Of a stretch of 64,000 nucleotides of DNA, positions 1-8,882 are shown one piece after another; position 1 is the stretch's first letter, and every line of letters begins with the position of its first letter. A program made the translations under genes and the position numbers. Source of the stretch: Finegoldia magna ATCC 53516 (GTDB lineage Bacteria; Bacillota; Clostridia; Tissierellales; Peptoniphilaceae); the NCBI RefSeq assembly GCF_000159695.1, contig NZ_CM000955.1:693473-757472 (forward strand), written 5' to 3'. Under the pieces are notes generated by a model. That model saw only the letters and a program-made list of their open reading frames with translations. It was not told the origin of the DNA and did not search any database.

Positions 1-144
1 ATTATTTACATCAGATTCTATTGTAATTAAAGATATTTCAAAAATTTCTATATTATATAAAATTACGAGTAAATCCATAGCTTGTGTACTAGACTCAAAA
101 TTCACCCACAATTTTTTATAGTCTTTTTTATTAAAATTTTCCAT
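1..144 (-). CDS. N-terminal part of an unknown protein, cut by window edge
   Basis: An open frame runs leftward from an ATG at 142-144 to the window edge without a stop, giving 48 codons. A GGAG lies about 13 bases before the ATG, slightly far but usable. The visible residues are mixed: a charged Lys-rich start, then a hydrophobic stretch around residues 27-40. I recognise no family. It is divergent from marR, so the 120 bp between them probably holds both promoters. It could be a target of that regulator, which is inference only. Confidence 0.45.
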   Translation of the reverse strand, partial: MENFNKKDYKKLWVNFESSTQAMDLLVILYNIEIFEISLITIESDVNN

Positions 145-196
145 ATTTTACATTTATCTCCATAATTTCTATATAATTAACATATATACTGTAATT

Positions 197-241
197 AGTG
201 GATAACCACTTATGTGTATTTTATTATATCAAAACACATAA
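197..241. promoter_or_regulatory. Palindromes upstream of marR, candidate operator
   Basis: Two inverted repeats sit between the divergent start codons. The first is AGTGG-ATAA-CCACT at 197-210. The second pairs TTATGTGT (210-217) with ACACATAA (234-241) across an AT-rich centre that could hold a -10 box. MarR proteins usually bind such palindromes at their own promoter, so autoregulation is likely. This is inferred from position. Confidence 0.4.
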
Positions 242-268
242 TATTTTAAAAATTAAATGGAGGAAAAT

Positions 269-706
269 ATGGATTACAATTTAATTAACACAGAATTGTC
301 TCAATTGTTGAGAGAAACTTATCGTAAAACAGACGCTTTATTGGCACCAATTTCAGATAAATACGGATTAACTATTATGAAAGTTAAAACTTTATTTGAA
401 TTAGGCAAAAATGATGATTTGACTATCGGTGATATCGGAGTTTTAGTTGGTATGGCTGGTGGAAACATCTCTAACTTGTGTAAAGCATTAGAAAAAGAAG
501 GATATGTTTCAAGAAAAAGATCTGAAAAAGATGAAAGAATTGTTACTGTTCGCTTGACAGAAAAAGGTAAGAAAATCATCAACAATATCGTTGAAGAAAT
601 TTCTGAAAAATACAAAAAACAAATTAAATTAACTAACGAAGAATACAATAGTATTATCAAAAGTTTGAATTTATTAAACGAAAAATTAAATGTTGAATTA
701 ATGTAG
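269..706 (+). CDS. MarR-family transcriptional regulator
   Basis: The protein of 145 aa has the MarR winged-helix layout: an N-terminal dimerisation helix, a helix-turn-helix around residues 50-85 (LTIGDIGVLVGMAGGNISNL), then the wing with its basic KRSEKDERIVTVRLTEKG signature. I place the start at the second ATG (269), because the GGAGG ribosome binding site at 259-263 overlaps the earlier ATG at 257 and is correctly spaced only for 269. It ends 9 bp before ftsH on the same strand, so the two are probably cotranscribed. A MarR gene ahead of ftsH is not an arrangement I know. The ligand cannot be read from the sequence. Confidence 0.88.
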   Translation: MDYNLINTELSQLLRETYRKTDALLAPISDKYGLTIMKVKTLFELGKNDDLTIGDIGVLVGMAGGNISNLCKALEKEGYVSRKRSEKDERIVTVRLTEKGKKIINNIVEEISEKYKKQIKLTNEEYNSIIKSLNLLNEKLNVELM

Positions 707-715
707 TGGCACAAT

Positions 716-2602
716 ATGAAAGAAAACAAGCAAAATAAGAAGAAGATAATAATTTATTATCTTATAGCTATAGTTCTTTATGCTGTGGTTGCCGGCTTGC
801 TTTTCCCTACTTTTTCAAAAACAAAAGAAGAAGAAGTACCTTACAATAAATTTATCGAAATGCTCGATAAAGGAGAAGTTAAAGAGGTAAAAATATTAGA
901 AACTCATATCAATTTCAAATCAAAAGATAAAAACAACGTCATTTACAAAGCAGGATTGATTAGAGACGAAAAATTAGTTGATCGTTTATTGGAAAGCAAA
1001 GTCCAATTTTCAAGCGACATTCCTAGTAAATATGCACCACTTTTATCGATTTTCTTGCAATTTGTCTTGCCATTTATAATAATATTTGGTTTCTTGCAAT
1101 TAGCAATGAGCCAAGCTACTAAAAAAATGGGAGGCAATGCATTACAATTTGGTAAGAGCAACGCAAAAATTTACGTCGAAAGTCAAACTGGCAAGAAATT
1201 TACAGATGTTGCTGGTCAAGAGGAAGCCAAGGATGCTTTGTTGGAAGTTGTTGACTTCTTGCACGATCCAAAAAGATACAACGAAATTGGTGCAGTGTTG
1301 CCAAAGGGTGTTTTATTAGTGGGACCTCCTGGAACTGGTAAGACTTTACTTGCACAAGCAGTTGCTGGTGAAGCAAAAGTTCCATTCTTTTCAATGAGTG
1401 GTTCCGAATTCGTTGAAATGTTTGTCGGATTAGGAGCTAGTAAAGTTCGTGATTTGTTCAAACAAGCAGCAGAAAAAGCTCCTTGTATCGTATTCATCGA
1501 CGAAATCGATGCTATCGGTAAGAGACGTGATACTGCTGGAATTTCTGGTAACGACGAAAGAGAGCAAACTCTTAACCAATTATTAAATGAAATGGACGGT
1601 TTCAGTGGAAATTCAGGAGTTGTTATACTAGCTGCTACTAATAGACCTGAAATTTTAGACCCAGCACTTACTAGACCTGGTAGATTTGACAGACAAATTC
1701 CTGTTGAACTTCCAGATTTACAAGGACGTATCGATATTCTTAAAGTTCACGCGCGTAAAATCAAAATCGAAAAAGATTTGGATTACAAAGCTGTTGCTTT
1801 GATGACAGCAGGTACAAGTGGTGCTCAATTGGCAAATATAGTCAATGAAGCTGCACTAAGAGCTGTTAGAATGGGAAGAAATATCGTAACACAAGAAGAT
1901 TTGATAGAATCTGTTGAAGTTGTAATAGCTGGTCAACAAAGAAAAGGCACAGTTATAACTCCAAAAGAAAAAGAACTTATAGCTTATCACGAAGTTGGAC
2001 ACGCATTAGTTGCTGCAATGCAATCACATTCCGCTCCAGTTACTAAGATTACAATTATTCCTAGAACAAGCGGTGCGTTGGGCTACACAATGCAAGTAGA
2101 TCAAGAAGAAAAATTCCTCATGAACAAAGAAGAACTATTTAACATGATAGTTACATTAACAGGAGGAAGAAGTGCAGAAGAAGTTGTGTTTAACACAAGA
2201 ACTACTGGAGCTTCAAATGATATAGAAAAAGCTACAAAAATCGCTCGTGCGATGGTTACTCAGTACGGTATGACTGACGAATTCGACATGATGAGTTTGG
2301 AAACTACAAACTCAAAATATCTTGGCGGTGGCAATACTTTAGCTGCAAGCGATCAGAAAGCAGGGCAAATAGATAATAAAGTAGAATCTATAATAAAAGC
2401 TGCTCACGAAAAAGCTAGAAATATTTTAACTGAAAACATCGATAAACTTCACGAAATTTCAAAATTCTTACTAGAAAAAGAAACTATCACCGGAGAAGAA
2501 TTCATGGAAATTCTTAACCTTGAAGATGAAAAGAAATCTGAAATAGATGAAAACACAGTGAAAAAAGAAGAAGTAGACGATACTACAGTTAGCGATTTAT
2601 AA
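716..2602 (+). CDS. ftsH: ATP-dependent zinc metalloprotease FtsH
   Basis: Membrane-anchored AAA+ protease that degrades misassembled membrane proteins and short-lived regulators. Of 628 aa, two membrane segments (about 11-31 and 107-131) flank a small extracytoplasmic domain. The AAA module has Walker A GPPGTGKT (203-210), Walker B VFIDEID (259-265) and the second region of homology up to the Arg-finger stretch near 320. The zinc site HEVGH is at 425-429. Length and order are normal for FtsH. No clear Shine-Dalgarno precedes the ATG at 716, only 9 bp after marR, so translation may be coupled. The acidic C-terminal tail is typical. A strong terminator follows. Confidence 0.97.
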   Translation: MKENKQNKKKIIIYYLIAIVLYAVVAGLLFPTFSKTKEEEVPYNKFIEMLDKGEVKEVKILETHINFKSKDKNNVIYKAGLIRDEKLVDRLLESKVQFSSDIPSKYAPLLSIFLQFVLPFIIIFGFLQLAMSQATKKMGGNALQFGKSNAKIYVESQTGKKFTDVAGQEEAKDALLEVVDFLHDPKRYNEIGAVLPKGVLLVGPPGTGKTLLAQAVAGEAKVPFFSMSGSEFVEMFVGLGASKVRDLFKQAAEKAPCIVFIDEIDAIGKRRDTAGISGNDEREQTLNQLLNEMDGFSGNSGVVILAATNRPEILDPALTRPGRFDRQIPVELPDLQGRIDILKVHARKIKIEKDLDYKAVALMTAGTSGAQLANIVNEAALRAVRMGRNIVTQEDLIESVEVVIAGQQRKGTVITPKEKELIAYHEVGHALVAAMQSHSAPVTKITIIPRTSGALGYTMQVDQEEKFLMNKEELFNMIVTLTGGRSAEEVVFNTRTTGASNDIEKATKIARAMVTQYGMTDEFDMMSLETTNSKYLGGGNTLAASDQKAGQIDNKVESIIKAAHEKARNILTENIDKLHEISKFLLEKETITGEEFMEILNLEDEKKSEIDENTVKKEEVDDTTVSDL

Positions 2603-2610
2603 AAACAAAA

Positions 2611-2657
2611 ACATTCTCTATTTTGAGTTTTACTCAATATTAGAGAATGTTTTTTTA
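2611..2657 (+). terminator. Rho-independent terminator after ftsH
   Basis: ACATTCTCTA pairs with TAGAGAATGT across an inner GAGT/ACTC hairpin, followed by a run of T. It closes the marR-ftsH unit. Confidence 0.85.
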
Positions 2658-2661
2658 TTTA

Positions 2662-3645
2662 TTATTTCATTTTATTGTTGAAATGAGATTTTAAGATGAA
2701 ATAAAATGCCGCAAACAAAACCGCTCCTGCTGCAAAAATCACCCAAGTGATTTCCCATCTGTTTGTATACAAACTAACTGCAAGATATATTGCTGTTATT
2801 ATTAACCAGAAGGCTGTAATATATCCGCTCATCTTCTCTCTCAATTTTTTATTTTTCATAGTGTAATCTTCTACTTGAAGTAACATGTTATAACTTGATA
2901 TCACAGAAAGCTTTTTGATTAAAATATTAGTAGCTGCTGATACAATAATTAACAACAATATTATAGCTGATAATTGTAATACTTCACTCTCTGATATAGA
3001 TACAAGTATTATAGGAATCACACATAATATATACATTATTATCGCACTAGCAATTGCTTTATTATCTTTTTGTTCTCTTTCTTCCTTTTTCTTTTCAACT
3101 ATTCCTTTTACGCCGTATGATAAGATAAATGATTCTTTTGAAATAAAATCATATTTTTCAATTAAATTCGCCTTCACGATCAATTTATATACACCAAAAG
3201 CAATTATAAGAAATAATACAACAGTCCCTACTATTACGAAGGAATCTTCACTCTTAACATTAGTTGTCAAGGCTATGATTTGAGATATCAAAACTGCTAT
3301 AGGAGACATTATGAATAAGCTTATGCTATCAGCAACGTCATTTGAATATTCTTCGTATGCACTCATAAAATCATTAGCATCTTCTACACTAATTGTCTTC
3401 TTAGTCTCCAACTCTTCGACAGTATCATCCGAATATTCAATATCATCAATCTCATCCTTTAATAAGTAGTCTGTTTTTACTCCAAAAACATCACTCAATT
3501 GAATAATCTTATTGATATCCGGAATTGAGTTTCCCATTTCCCATTTCGATACAGATTGTCTGCTCACTCCTAATTTTTCTGCCAATTCTTCTTGAGTTAG
3601 ATTATTCTTTTTTCTAAGAAGAATTATCTTGTCACTTAATATCAT
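2662..3645 (-). CDS. XRE-family regulator with C-terminal membrane domain
   Basis: Of 327 aa, residues 1-65 form a Cro/CI-type helix-turn-helix (LTQEELAEKLGVSRQSVSKW), followed by an acidic linker. About six hydrophobic segments lie between residues 105 and 320. The architecture is that of a membrane-tethered DNA-binding protein, known widely in Firmicutes; the signal it senses is unknown. AAGGAGG precedes the ATG at good spacing. It is convergent with ftsH and is followed upstream by mrp on the same strand, separated by mrp's terminator, so it is its own unit. Confidence 0.85.
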   Translation of the reverse strand: MILSDKIILLRKKNNLTQEELAEKLGVSRQSVSKWEMGNSIPDINKIIQLSDVFGVKTDYLLKDEIDDIEYSDDTVEELETKKTISVEDANDFMSAYEEYSNDVADSISLFIMSPIAVLISQIIALTTNVKSEDSFVIVGTVVLFLIIAFGVYKLIVKANLIEKYDFISKESFILSYGVKGIVEKKKEEREQKDNKAIASAIIMYILCVIPIILVSISESEVLQLSAIILLLIIVSAATNILIKKLSVISSYNMLLQVEDYTMKNKKLREKMSGYITAFWLIITAIYLAVSLYTNRWEITWVIFAAGAVLFAAFYFILKSHFNNKMK

Positions 3646-3767
3646 TTCAAACCTCCTTGAATTTTTGTTAATTTAATTTTATAAAATCTTGCAGTTGATT
3701 ACTACAAACTTTGATTTGAAATTACGCAACTATCGGTTGCATTTATGATATTTCCGCCATTTATGAA

Positions 3768-3796
3768 AAAAACTAGCCCCAAACGAGCTAGTTTTA
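3768..3796 (-). terminator. Rho-independent terminator after mrp
   Basis: On the minus strand AAACTAGC pairs with GCTAGTTT around a short loop, followed by a T run. Confidence 0.85.
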
Positions 3797-3802
3797 TAAG
3801 TT

Positions 3803-4585
3803 TTATAAAGTTTCTATTTTTTCTGTAATATTTTCCAAATAATTTGTTTCAACTTCACTTATCTTTCCAGTTTCAGTTAATTTCGAAATTTCTGGATTAA
3901 TTGGAAGTTTGCAAACTGTATCGATATTTTCTTCTTCGGCAATTTTATCCACAGTGCTTGTTCCGAAAACTTCGATGTGTTTTCCACAATCAGGGCATTC
4001 CAAGTAGCTCATATTTTCAACTAATCCTATGACTTTTTTGCCCATCATTTTCGCCATGTGCAATGCTTTTTTGACAATTATTTCAACAAGTCCTGATGGA
4101 GACATCGCTACAACAATTCCCTTAATTGGAATAGATTGAAATACTGTCAATGGAACATCACCAGTTCCTGGTGGCATATCCACAAACAAATAATCTAAAT
4201 CTCCCCAATTTACATCTTGATAAAATTGTTTAACAACACCAGCAATTACAGGTCCTCTCCAAATTACTGCATCATCATCTTTTGGAAGCATCAAATTCAT
4301 TGATATAACTTTAATTCCATTAGATGTCGTAACTGGGTTGATGTGCCCTTCAGCATCTGCTGTCGCTTTTTCAGTTAAACCAAAATATTTTGGAATAGAT
4401 GGTCCTGTAATATCACCATCCATGATACCAACTTTATATCCTTTTTTTGCCATTTCGTTTGCCAATAAACAAGTGACAAGGCTTTTTCCTACTCCACCTT
4501 TACCACTGACTATTCCAACGATGTTTTTTATATTACTTCCTGTATTTGATTCGATCAAAAAATTAGGAACTTTTCTTTCTGTCAT
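3803..4585 (-). CDS. mrp: Mrp/ApbC-family Fe-S cluster carrier ATPase
   Basis: Cytoplasmic P-loop ATPase that carries [4Fe-4S] clusters to apo-proteins. The deviant Walker A KGGVGKS is at residues 29-35, the switch motif around DGDITGPSIP near 57-66, and the Mrp signature DMPPGTGD near 136-143. The cluster-binding pair CPDC is at 197-200. The length of 260 aa is that of the short form without an N-terminal MIP18 domain. GGGGTG lies ahead of the ATG. It stands alone between two terminated units. It could serve the Fe-S enzymes of this anaerobe, such as Hcp, but the sequence does not show that. Confidence 0.93.
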   Translation of the reverse strand: MTERKVPNFLIESNTGSNIKNIVGIVSGKGGVGKSLVTCLLANEMAKKGYKVGIMDGDITGPSIPKYFGLTEKATADAEGHINPVTTSNGIKVISMNLMLPKDDDAVIWRGPVIAGVVKQFYQDVNWGDLDYLFVDMPPGTGDVPLTVFQSIPIKGIVVAMSPSGLVEIIVKKALHMAKMMGKKVIGLVENMSYLECPDCGKHIEVFGTSTVDKIAEEENIDTVCKLPINPEISKLTETGKISEVETNYLENITEKIETL

Positions 4586-4632
4586 AATTTCACCCCATTA
4601 AAAATTATACCTAAATATTCTCACATAATTTA

Positions 4633-6822
4633 TTAATGTGTCAAGTTTTTGAAGAAATTCTTAATTTTATCGAACAAATTCATTCTTTTACTATCATTAT
4701 TATCTTGATTTATAGTTTCGTTGGATTTTGAGTTAATAACTCTGTTATCATCGTTAACTTCCGGTTGTTGTTTTACATCATTTTCTTTTGCAATTTTTAT
4801 CAATGCTTCTTGTGCATTCTTATTCTCAGTATTTTCAACTCTTGAGTATGATTTGTCCGGATTTAATTTTCTGATTTTAGTATCATCATCAAACATTATA
4901 TCCATAAAATTCAATATTCTGTGCTTAATAAAATCATCGTAAATTGGAACTGCAACTTCCACTCTTTTTCTGATATTTCTAGTCATGAAGTCTGCTGAAG
5001 AAATATATACTTTGCAATTTTCAGCCTTACCAAATTGATAAATTCTATGATGTTCCAAAAATCTTCCTACCACTTGGTAAACATTGATATTTTCAGTTTT
5101 ATCTTTTATTCCTGGCACCAAACAACAAATTCCTCTCACCATCAAATCAATCTTTACTCCTTTGCAAGAAGCCTTGGAAAGTTTATCTATTAATTTTCTG
5201 TCCGAAATTGAATTCATTTTTAGTCTTATATAGCCATCATCTGAAAACTTAGCTTTTTCAATTTGTTCATCGATTAATTTATCAAGTCCAACCTGCATAG
5301 AATGAGGGCTTACCATCAAATGTTTGTACTCACCATTCAAATTTCCTAACAAAAAATTATCGAAAAGCGCCTTTGCATCTTCACCAATTTCATGTCTAGT
5401 TGTCATATAAGAAAAATCCGTGTAGAGTTTTGCTGTTTTTTCATTATAATTTCCTGTACCAATTTGTGTGATGTAAGAAATCTTTTCATCTTTAATTTTA
5501 GTAATCAAACAAACCTTAGAATGACACTTATAATGGTCAAATCCGTAAATAATTCTACAACCAGCATTTTCTAATCTAGATGACCATAAAATATTATTTT
5601 CTTCGTCAAATCTCGCTCTCAATTCCATAAGAACCACAACTTCTTTGCCGTTTTCAGCTGCTTTTATAAGAGCTTTAGTGATTTCAGAATTCTTTGCCAA
5701 TCTGTAAATTGTAATCTTAATCGAAACTACAGACTCATCTTCAGCAGCCTCGTTCAAAAGTCTTATAAATGGATCAATGGATTCATAAGGAAACGAAAGG
5801 AACAAATCTTTATCGTATACTTGCTCTATAACCGATTTTTCTTTTGATATCATTGAAGAATCTTGTGGAGAAAATTCTTCATAAGTATATTTTTGAATTA
5901 CATCCTTTGGCATATCGTATACCAAATCAAACAAAAACCCACATCTCATTGGACTTTTTGTCACAAACATACGATGTTCTGTCAAATTTAAATTCTTCAA
6001 TAAGAACTCTTTAGTTTCGTCATTTGGAAATTCGTTAATTTCAAGTCTTACAGGTCTCAATCTTTTTCTAAGCTTTATCATCTTTTTCATATATGATCTG
6101 TAATCATCATCAATTTCCAAATCTTCGTCATCGTATTCGATGTCTGCATTTCTAGTCACAGAAATAATATATTTTGCCTCACATTCGTAATTATCAAATA
6201 TTTCTTGACCAAATTCTCTGATTACATCTTCAATAAGTACAACTCTAGTGTCTGATAATTTTACATATCTTTTAATTTTATCTGGAACTTGAATCAATCC
6301 CATAAATTGTTTTTTGTTCTTAGATTGAGAAGTGAGTTGAAACAAAACTACAATTGCCAAATTAGGAATTTGAGGGAATGGATGAACCCTGTCTACTATT
6401 TGAAAGCTAAGAATAGGAGCAATCGTAGAGTTGAAGTAATAATACACAAGCCTTTTTTCTTTATCTTCTAAATCAGCTACTTTACAAATATTTACATTTT
6501 CTTTTTGTAAATCTTGTTTTAAATCCTCATAAACAGAATCTTTTTTCTCATACAACCTTTTAGATTCATCCATGATACAATCTAATTGCTCTTGTGCATT
6601 CATCAATGATTTATTGTCTATAACTTTCTTCTTCATATCATTGATATCAGTAAGACTACCTACTCTCACCATGAAAAACTCTTCAAAGTTAGTATCAAAA
6701 ATAGAAAAAAACTTCAATCTTTCAAATAATTCCACGTTCTTTTCTGATGCTTCTTCAAGAACTCTTTCGTTAAACTTCAACCACGATAGTTCTCTATTTT
6801 GCGTAAACGAAATATCGTACAT
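4633..6822 (-). CDS. ppk1: Polyphosphate kinase 1
   Basis: Reversibly polymerises the gamma-phosphate of ATP into polyphosphate. The 729 aa protein begins with the PPK1 N-domain signature (FTQNRELSWLKFNERVLEEA). It has both phospholipase-D-like catalytic domains, with histidines in YGFDHYKCHSKVC (the site autophosphorylated in the family) and FLEHHRIYQFG. The last 60 residues are a polar Asn/Lys-rich tail beyond the usual end. It starts 1 bp after the ppx stop with AGGAAGGGGA upstream, so ppx-ppk1 form an operon pairing synthesis with breakdown. Confidence 0.96.
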   Translation of the reverse strand: MYDISFTQNRELSWLKFNERVLEEASEKNVELFERLKFFSIFDTNFEEFFMVRVGSLTDINDMKKKVIDNKSLMNAQEQLDCIMDESKRLYEKKDSVYEDLKQDLQKENVNICKVADLEDKEKRLVYYYFNSTIAPILSFQIVDRVHPFPQIPNLAIVVLFQLTSQSKNKKQFMGLIQVPDKIKRYVKLSDTRVVLIEDVIREFGQEIFDNYECEAKYIISVTRNADIEYDDEDLEIDDDYRSYMKKMIKLRKRLRPVRLEINEFPNDETKEFLLKNLNLTEHRMFVTKSPMRCGFLFDLVYDMPKDVIQKYTYEEFSPQDSSMISKEKSVIEQVYDKDLFLSFPYESIDPFIRLLNEAAEDESVVSIKITIYRLAKNSEITKALIKAAENGKEVVVLMELRARFDEENNILWSSRLENAGCRIIYGFDHYKCHSKVCLITKIKDEKISYITQIGTGNYNEKTAKLYTDFSYMTTRHEIGEDAKALFDNFLLGNLNGEYKHLMVSPHSMQVGLDKLIDEQIEKAKFSDDGYIRLKMNSISDRKLIDKLSKASCKGVKIDLMVRGICCLVPGIKDKTENINVYQVVGRFLEHHRIYQFGKAENCKVYISSADFMTRNIRKRVEVAVPIYDDFIKHRILNFMDIMFDDDTKIRKLNPDKSYSRVENTENKNAQEALIKIAKENDVKQQPEVNDDNRVINSKSNETINQDNNDSKRMNLFDKIKNFFKNLTH

Positions 6823-6823
6823 T

Positions 6824-7723
6824 TTATCCCCTTCCTAAAATTTTATGATAAACAAAACCTTCTCTAACTCCAGTCATGCTGATTCTGATAAGATCGGCAT
6901 AAAAATATTTTGAAATTCTATACAAAATAATCATTCCTGGAATTAATGTGTGAACCCTATCCGCCTTTACTTTTAAAATAAGTTTCATTTTTTCTCTATC
7001 AGGCATATTCATGAGTGTATTAATCATATTTTTAAGTCCATCCATTGTAATGATCACATTACCAGACTCTTTGTCATAAATTTCATTGTATAATTTGAGA
7101 CAAGCACGGGCAGTTCCTCCCACCGCACAAACTATATCGTGTTCAACTCTATTGAGATTATTAGAAGCAAGCATTAATTTGATATCATCTTCTAATAGTT
7201 TCTTCTCATCATTTGTCATGAACAAATTTTTAGAAAAATTATCAAATGCTACAAGTGAACCTATGTTTAAACTTGAAGTTCTAACGACTTTTCCTTGTTC
7301 GAAAACTACGATTTCACTACTTCCTCCCCCTATATCAGTAAGAATTCCACTTTTTGAATCAATACCAGCTCCTAAAAAAGACAACTTCGCTTCCTCTTCT
7401 CCACTTATTAACTCAATATCCATTCCAACTTCTGTTCTTACCCTCTCAATAATTTCGCGTCTGTTAGAAGAATTTCTAATCGACGCCGTAGCAATTGCAA
7501 AAGTTTTTGAAATATCTTCGAAATTTGATATTAAATTTTTGAATTCTTTCAAAGTATTGATTAGTTTTTGAATACCGTGTTCATTCATAACTCCTTTTTC
7601 AATGAATGAAGCCAACGATGCCGTAGACTTTTCATTAAAAAGATTTTTGACAGAATCTTTAATCACCTTATATACTGACAATCTTATAGTATTTGAACCT
7701 ATATCTATTACTGCATAAATCAT
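6824..7723 (-). CDS. ppx: Ppx/GppA-family exopolyphosphatase
   Basis: Removes phosphate from polyphosphate or (p)ppGpp. The 299 aa protein has the ASKHA fold phosphate-1 motif (AVIDIGSNTIRLSVY) at the N-terminus and the second phosphate loop LTDIGGGSSEIVVF near residue 137. The length matches the short Ppx form without the C-terminal HD domain. An upstream GTG at 7730-7732 lies inside the AGAGGTG ribosome binding site, so the ATG at 7723 is the real start. It is first in the operon with ppk1. PolyP and pppGpp specificity cannot be told apart here. Confidence 0.92.
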   Translation of the reverse strand: MIYAVIDIGSNTIRLSVYKVIKDSVKNLFNEKSTASLASFIEKGVMNEHGIQKLINTLKEFKNLISNFEDISKTFAIATASIRNSSNRREIIERVRTEVGMDIELISGEEEAKLSFLGAGIDSKSGILTDIGGGSSEIVVFEQGKVVRTSSLNIGSLVAFDNFSKNLFMTNDEKKLLEDDIKLMLASNNLNRVEHDIVCAVGGTARACLKLYNEIYDKESGNVIITMDGLKNMINTLMNMPDREKMKLILKVKADRVHTLIPGMIILYRISKYFYADLIRISMTGVREGFVYHKILGRG

Positions 7724-7842
7724 TAATAACACCTCTTTATTTAATTTTACTATATCTCATCAGTTTTTCTAAGTGTTTTACAATAAATTATCAATTTATT
7801 TACGTTTATTTTACAAATTATTAAATAATTTTTACAATCTAT

Positions 7843-7868
7843 GTTTAGAATTGCAAAAACGAGGGTAT
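7843..7868 (+). promoter_or_regulatory. Sigma-B-like promoter candidate for glsB-like gene
   Basis: GTTTAG (7843-7848), 14 bases, then GGGTAT (7863-7868). This resembles the general-stress sigma-B consensus GTTTAA-N12-15-GGGWAW more than a sigma-A promoter. It is 45 bp upstream of the start codon. Confidence 0.4.
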
Positions 7869-7912
7869 AAATAACACTGTAAGAGATTATGACCAACAAG
7901 GAGGTTTAATAT

Positions 7913-8167
7913 ATGGGAATTTTATCATGGATTATAGTAGGAGCATTAGCAGGATGGATAGGATCTAAAATAACTGGTAATGATGCAAATATGGGAGCAG
8001 GTGCTAACATTCTTTGCGGTATTGTCGGAGCTACAATTGGTGGCTGGGTAATGAGCATTATCGGAAAAAGCGGAGTAAACGGATTCAACCTTTACAGCAT
8101 TCTAGTTGCAATTTTAGGTTCAGTAATCCTATTATCTATTATTAATGCAATTAAAAAGAAAAAATAA
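7913..8167 (+). CDS. GlsB/YeaQ/YmgE-family small membrane protein
   Basis: An 84 aa, very hydrophobic, Gly-rich protein with three membrane segments (about 1-19, 30-52 and 60-79). The opening MGILSWIIVGALAGWIGSKI is the signature of the transglycosylase-associated/GlsB family. Members are membrane anchors for Asp23-type stress proteins or general stress proteins of unclear function; no asp23 lies nearby. AAGGAGG precedes the ATG. It is monocistronic, with its own sigma-B-like promoter candidate and terminator. Confidence 0.88.
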   Translation: MGILSWIIVGALAGWIGSKITGNDANMGAGANILCGIVGATIGGWVMSIIGKSGVNGFNLYSILVAILGSVILLSIINAIKKKK

Positions 8168-8178
8168 ATCGAATTTTA

Positions 8179-8212
8179 TGTAGTATGTCAGTTTTGGCAT
8201 ACTACTTTTTTG
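8179..8212 (+). terminator. Rho-independent terminator after glsB-like gene
   Basis: GTAGTATG...CATACTAC stem with T run. Confidence 0.85.
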
Positions 8213-8336
8213 TTTGAATTAACAAGAATTTTTTACAAGAAATTCTACTGCCATTTGGAAAATTTTTAATATTGTTAACTTTGTAAAAATTTGACAAATG
8301 TTAATTATCATATTATAATTTAACAATACGATATCT

Positions 8337-8427
8337 GGAGAGTTGTCCGAGTTGGCCGAAGGAGCATGATTGGAAATCATGTAAACATTAACGTGTTTCA
8401 AGGGTTCAAATCCCTTACTCTCCGCCA
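8337..8427 (+). tRNA. tRNA-Ser (anticodon GGA)
   Basis: Acceptor strands GGAGAGT and ACTCTCC close the cloverleaf. The anticodon stem ATGAT/ATCAT holds loop TTGGAAA with anticodon GGA, reading UCC/UCU. A long variable arm (about 8381-8400) marks a class II serine tRNA, and the T arm has GGTTCAAATCC. The discriminator is G and the CCA end is encoded. The SRP RNA begins directly after it, so both probably share one transcript. Confidence 0.95.
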
Positions 8428-8690
8428 TGCACTAGATGGGGAATTAGCGATGCCCTGTTACCTGCAATCGCTACAGCAGGATCGAATTCCCGAGCGAGGG
8501 ATTAAAAGTGTTGGTATGAGCTTAAAAAGTGGTGTTGAGAAGTGGGTCTCACGCAACAGGAACCTGTGAACCTGGTCAGGATCGGAAGGTAGCAGCCATA
8601 AGCAGTCATTTCTGTGTGATGTGAGGGTGCCTATTTTGAGCTAACTATTAGGAATCGCCTCCGCTTTTTCTAACAGACTCGGGTGTGCTT
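8428..8690 (+). ncRNA. ffs: Signal recognition particle RNA, large Firmicutes type
   Basis: The conserved helix 8 core is present: GTGAACCTGGTCAGGATCGG followed by AAGGTAGCAGCCATAAGCAG near 8565-8605. This is the Ffh-binding site, with the asymmetric and symmetric loops and the GGAA-type tetraloop. The 5' part (GGGGAATTAGCGATGCCCTGT, CTGCAATCGC) resembles the Alu-like domain of the about 265-nt SRP RNAs of Clostridia and Bacillus. Both ends are approximate. In many Firmicutes ffs precedes dnaX; here it is followed by a terminator, about 160 bp of AT-rich DNA with no gene I can see, and an IS200 element. Confidence 0.93.
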
Positions 8691-8697
8691 ACATATT

Positions 8698-8723
8698 TAC
8701 CAGATTTATCTGGTATATTTTTT
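8698..8723 (+). terminator. Rho-independent terminator after SRP RNA
   Basis: ACCAGA-TTTA-TCTGGT stem followed by a T run. Confidence 0.8.
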
Positions 8724-8882
8724 TTCAATTTTTAATTGCAATTCAATTTTAATTTTCTTGTTTAGTTTTCAAATTTTGAATACTTACTTTTTAAATTCTC
8801 ATTTATTTTCTCTTATCCCCCTATCAACTTGTTATCGTTCTACACAAACAAGCTACATGTATCATCCAATCTAATTTTAGTA

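Noticed and set aside
8340..8570. Protein-coding ORFs over the tRNA/SRP region on both strands
   Set aside because: They overlap clear structural RNA genes and have no ribosome binding site or family match.
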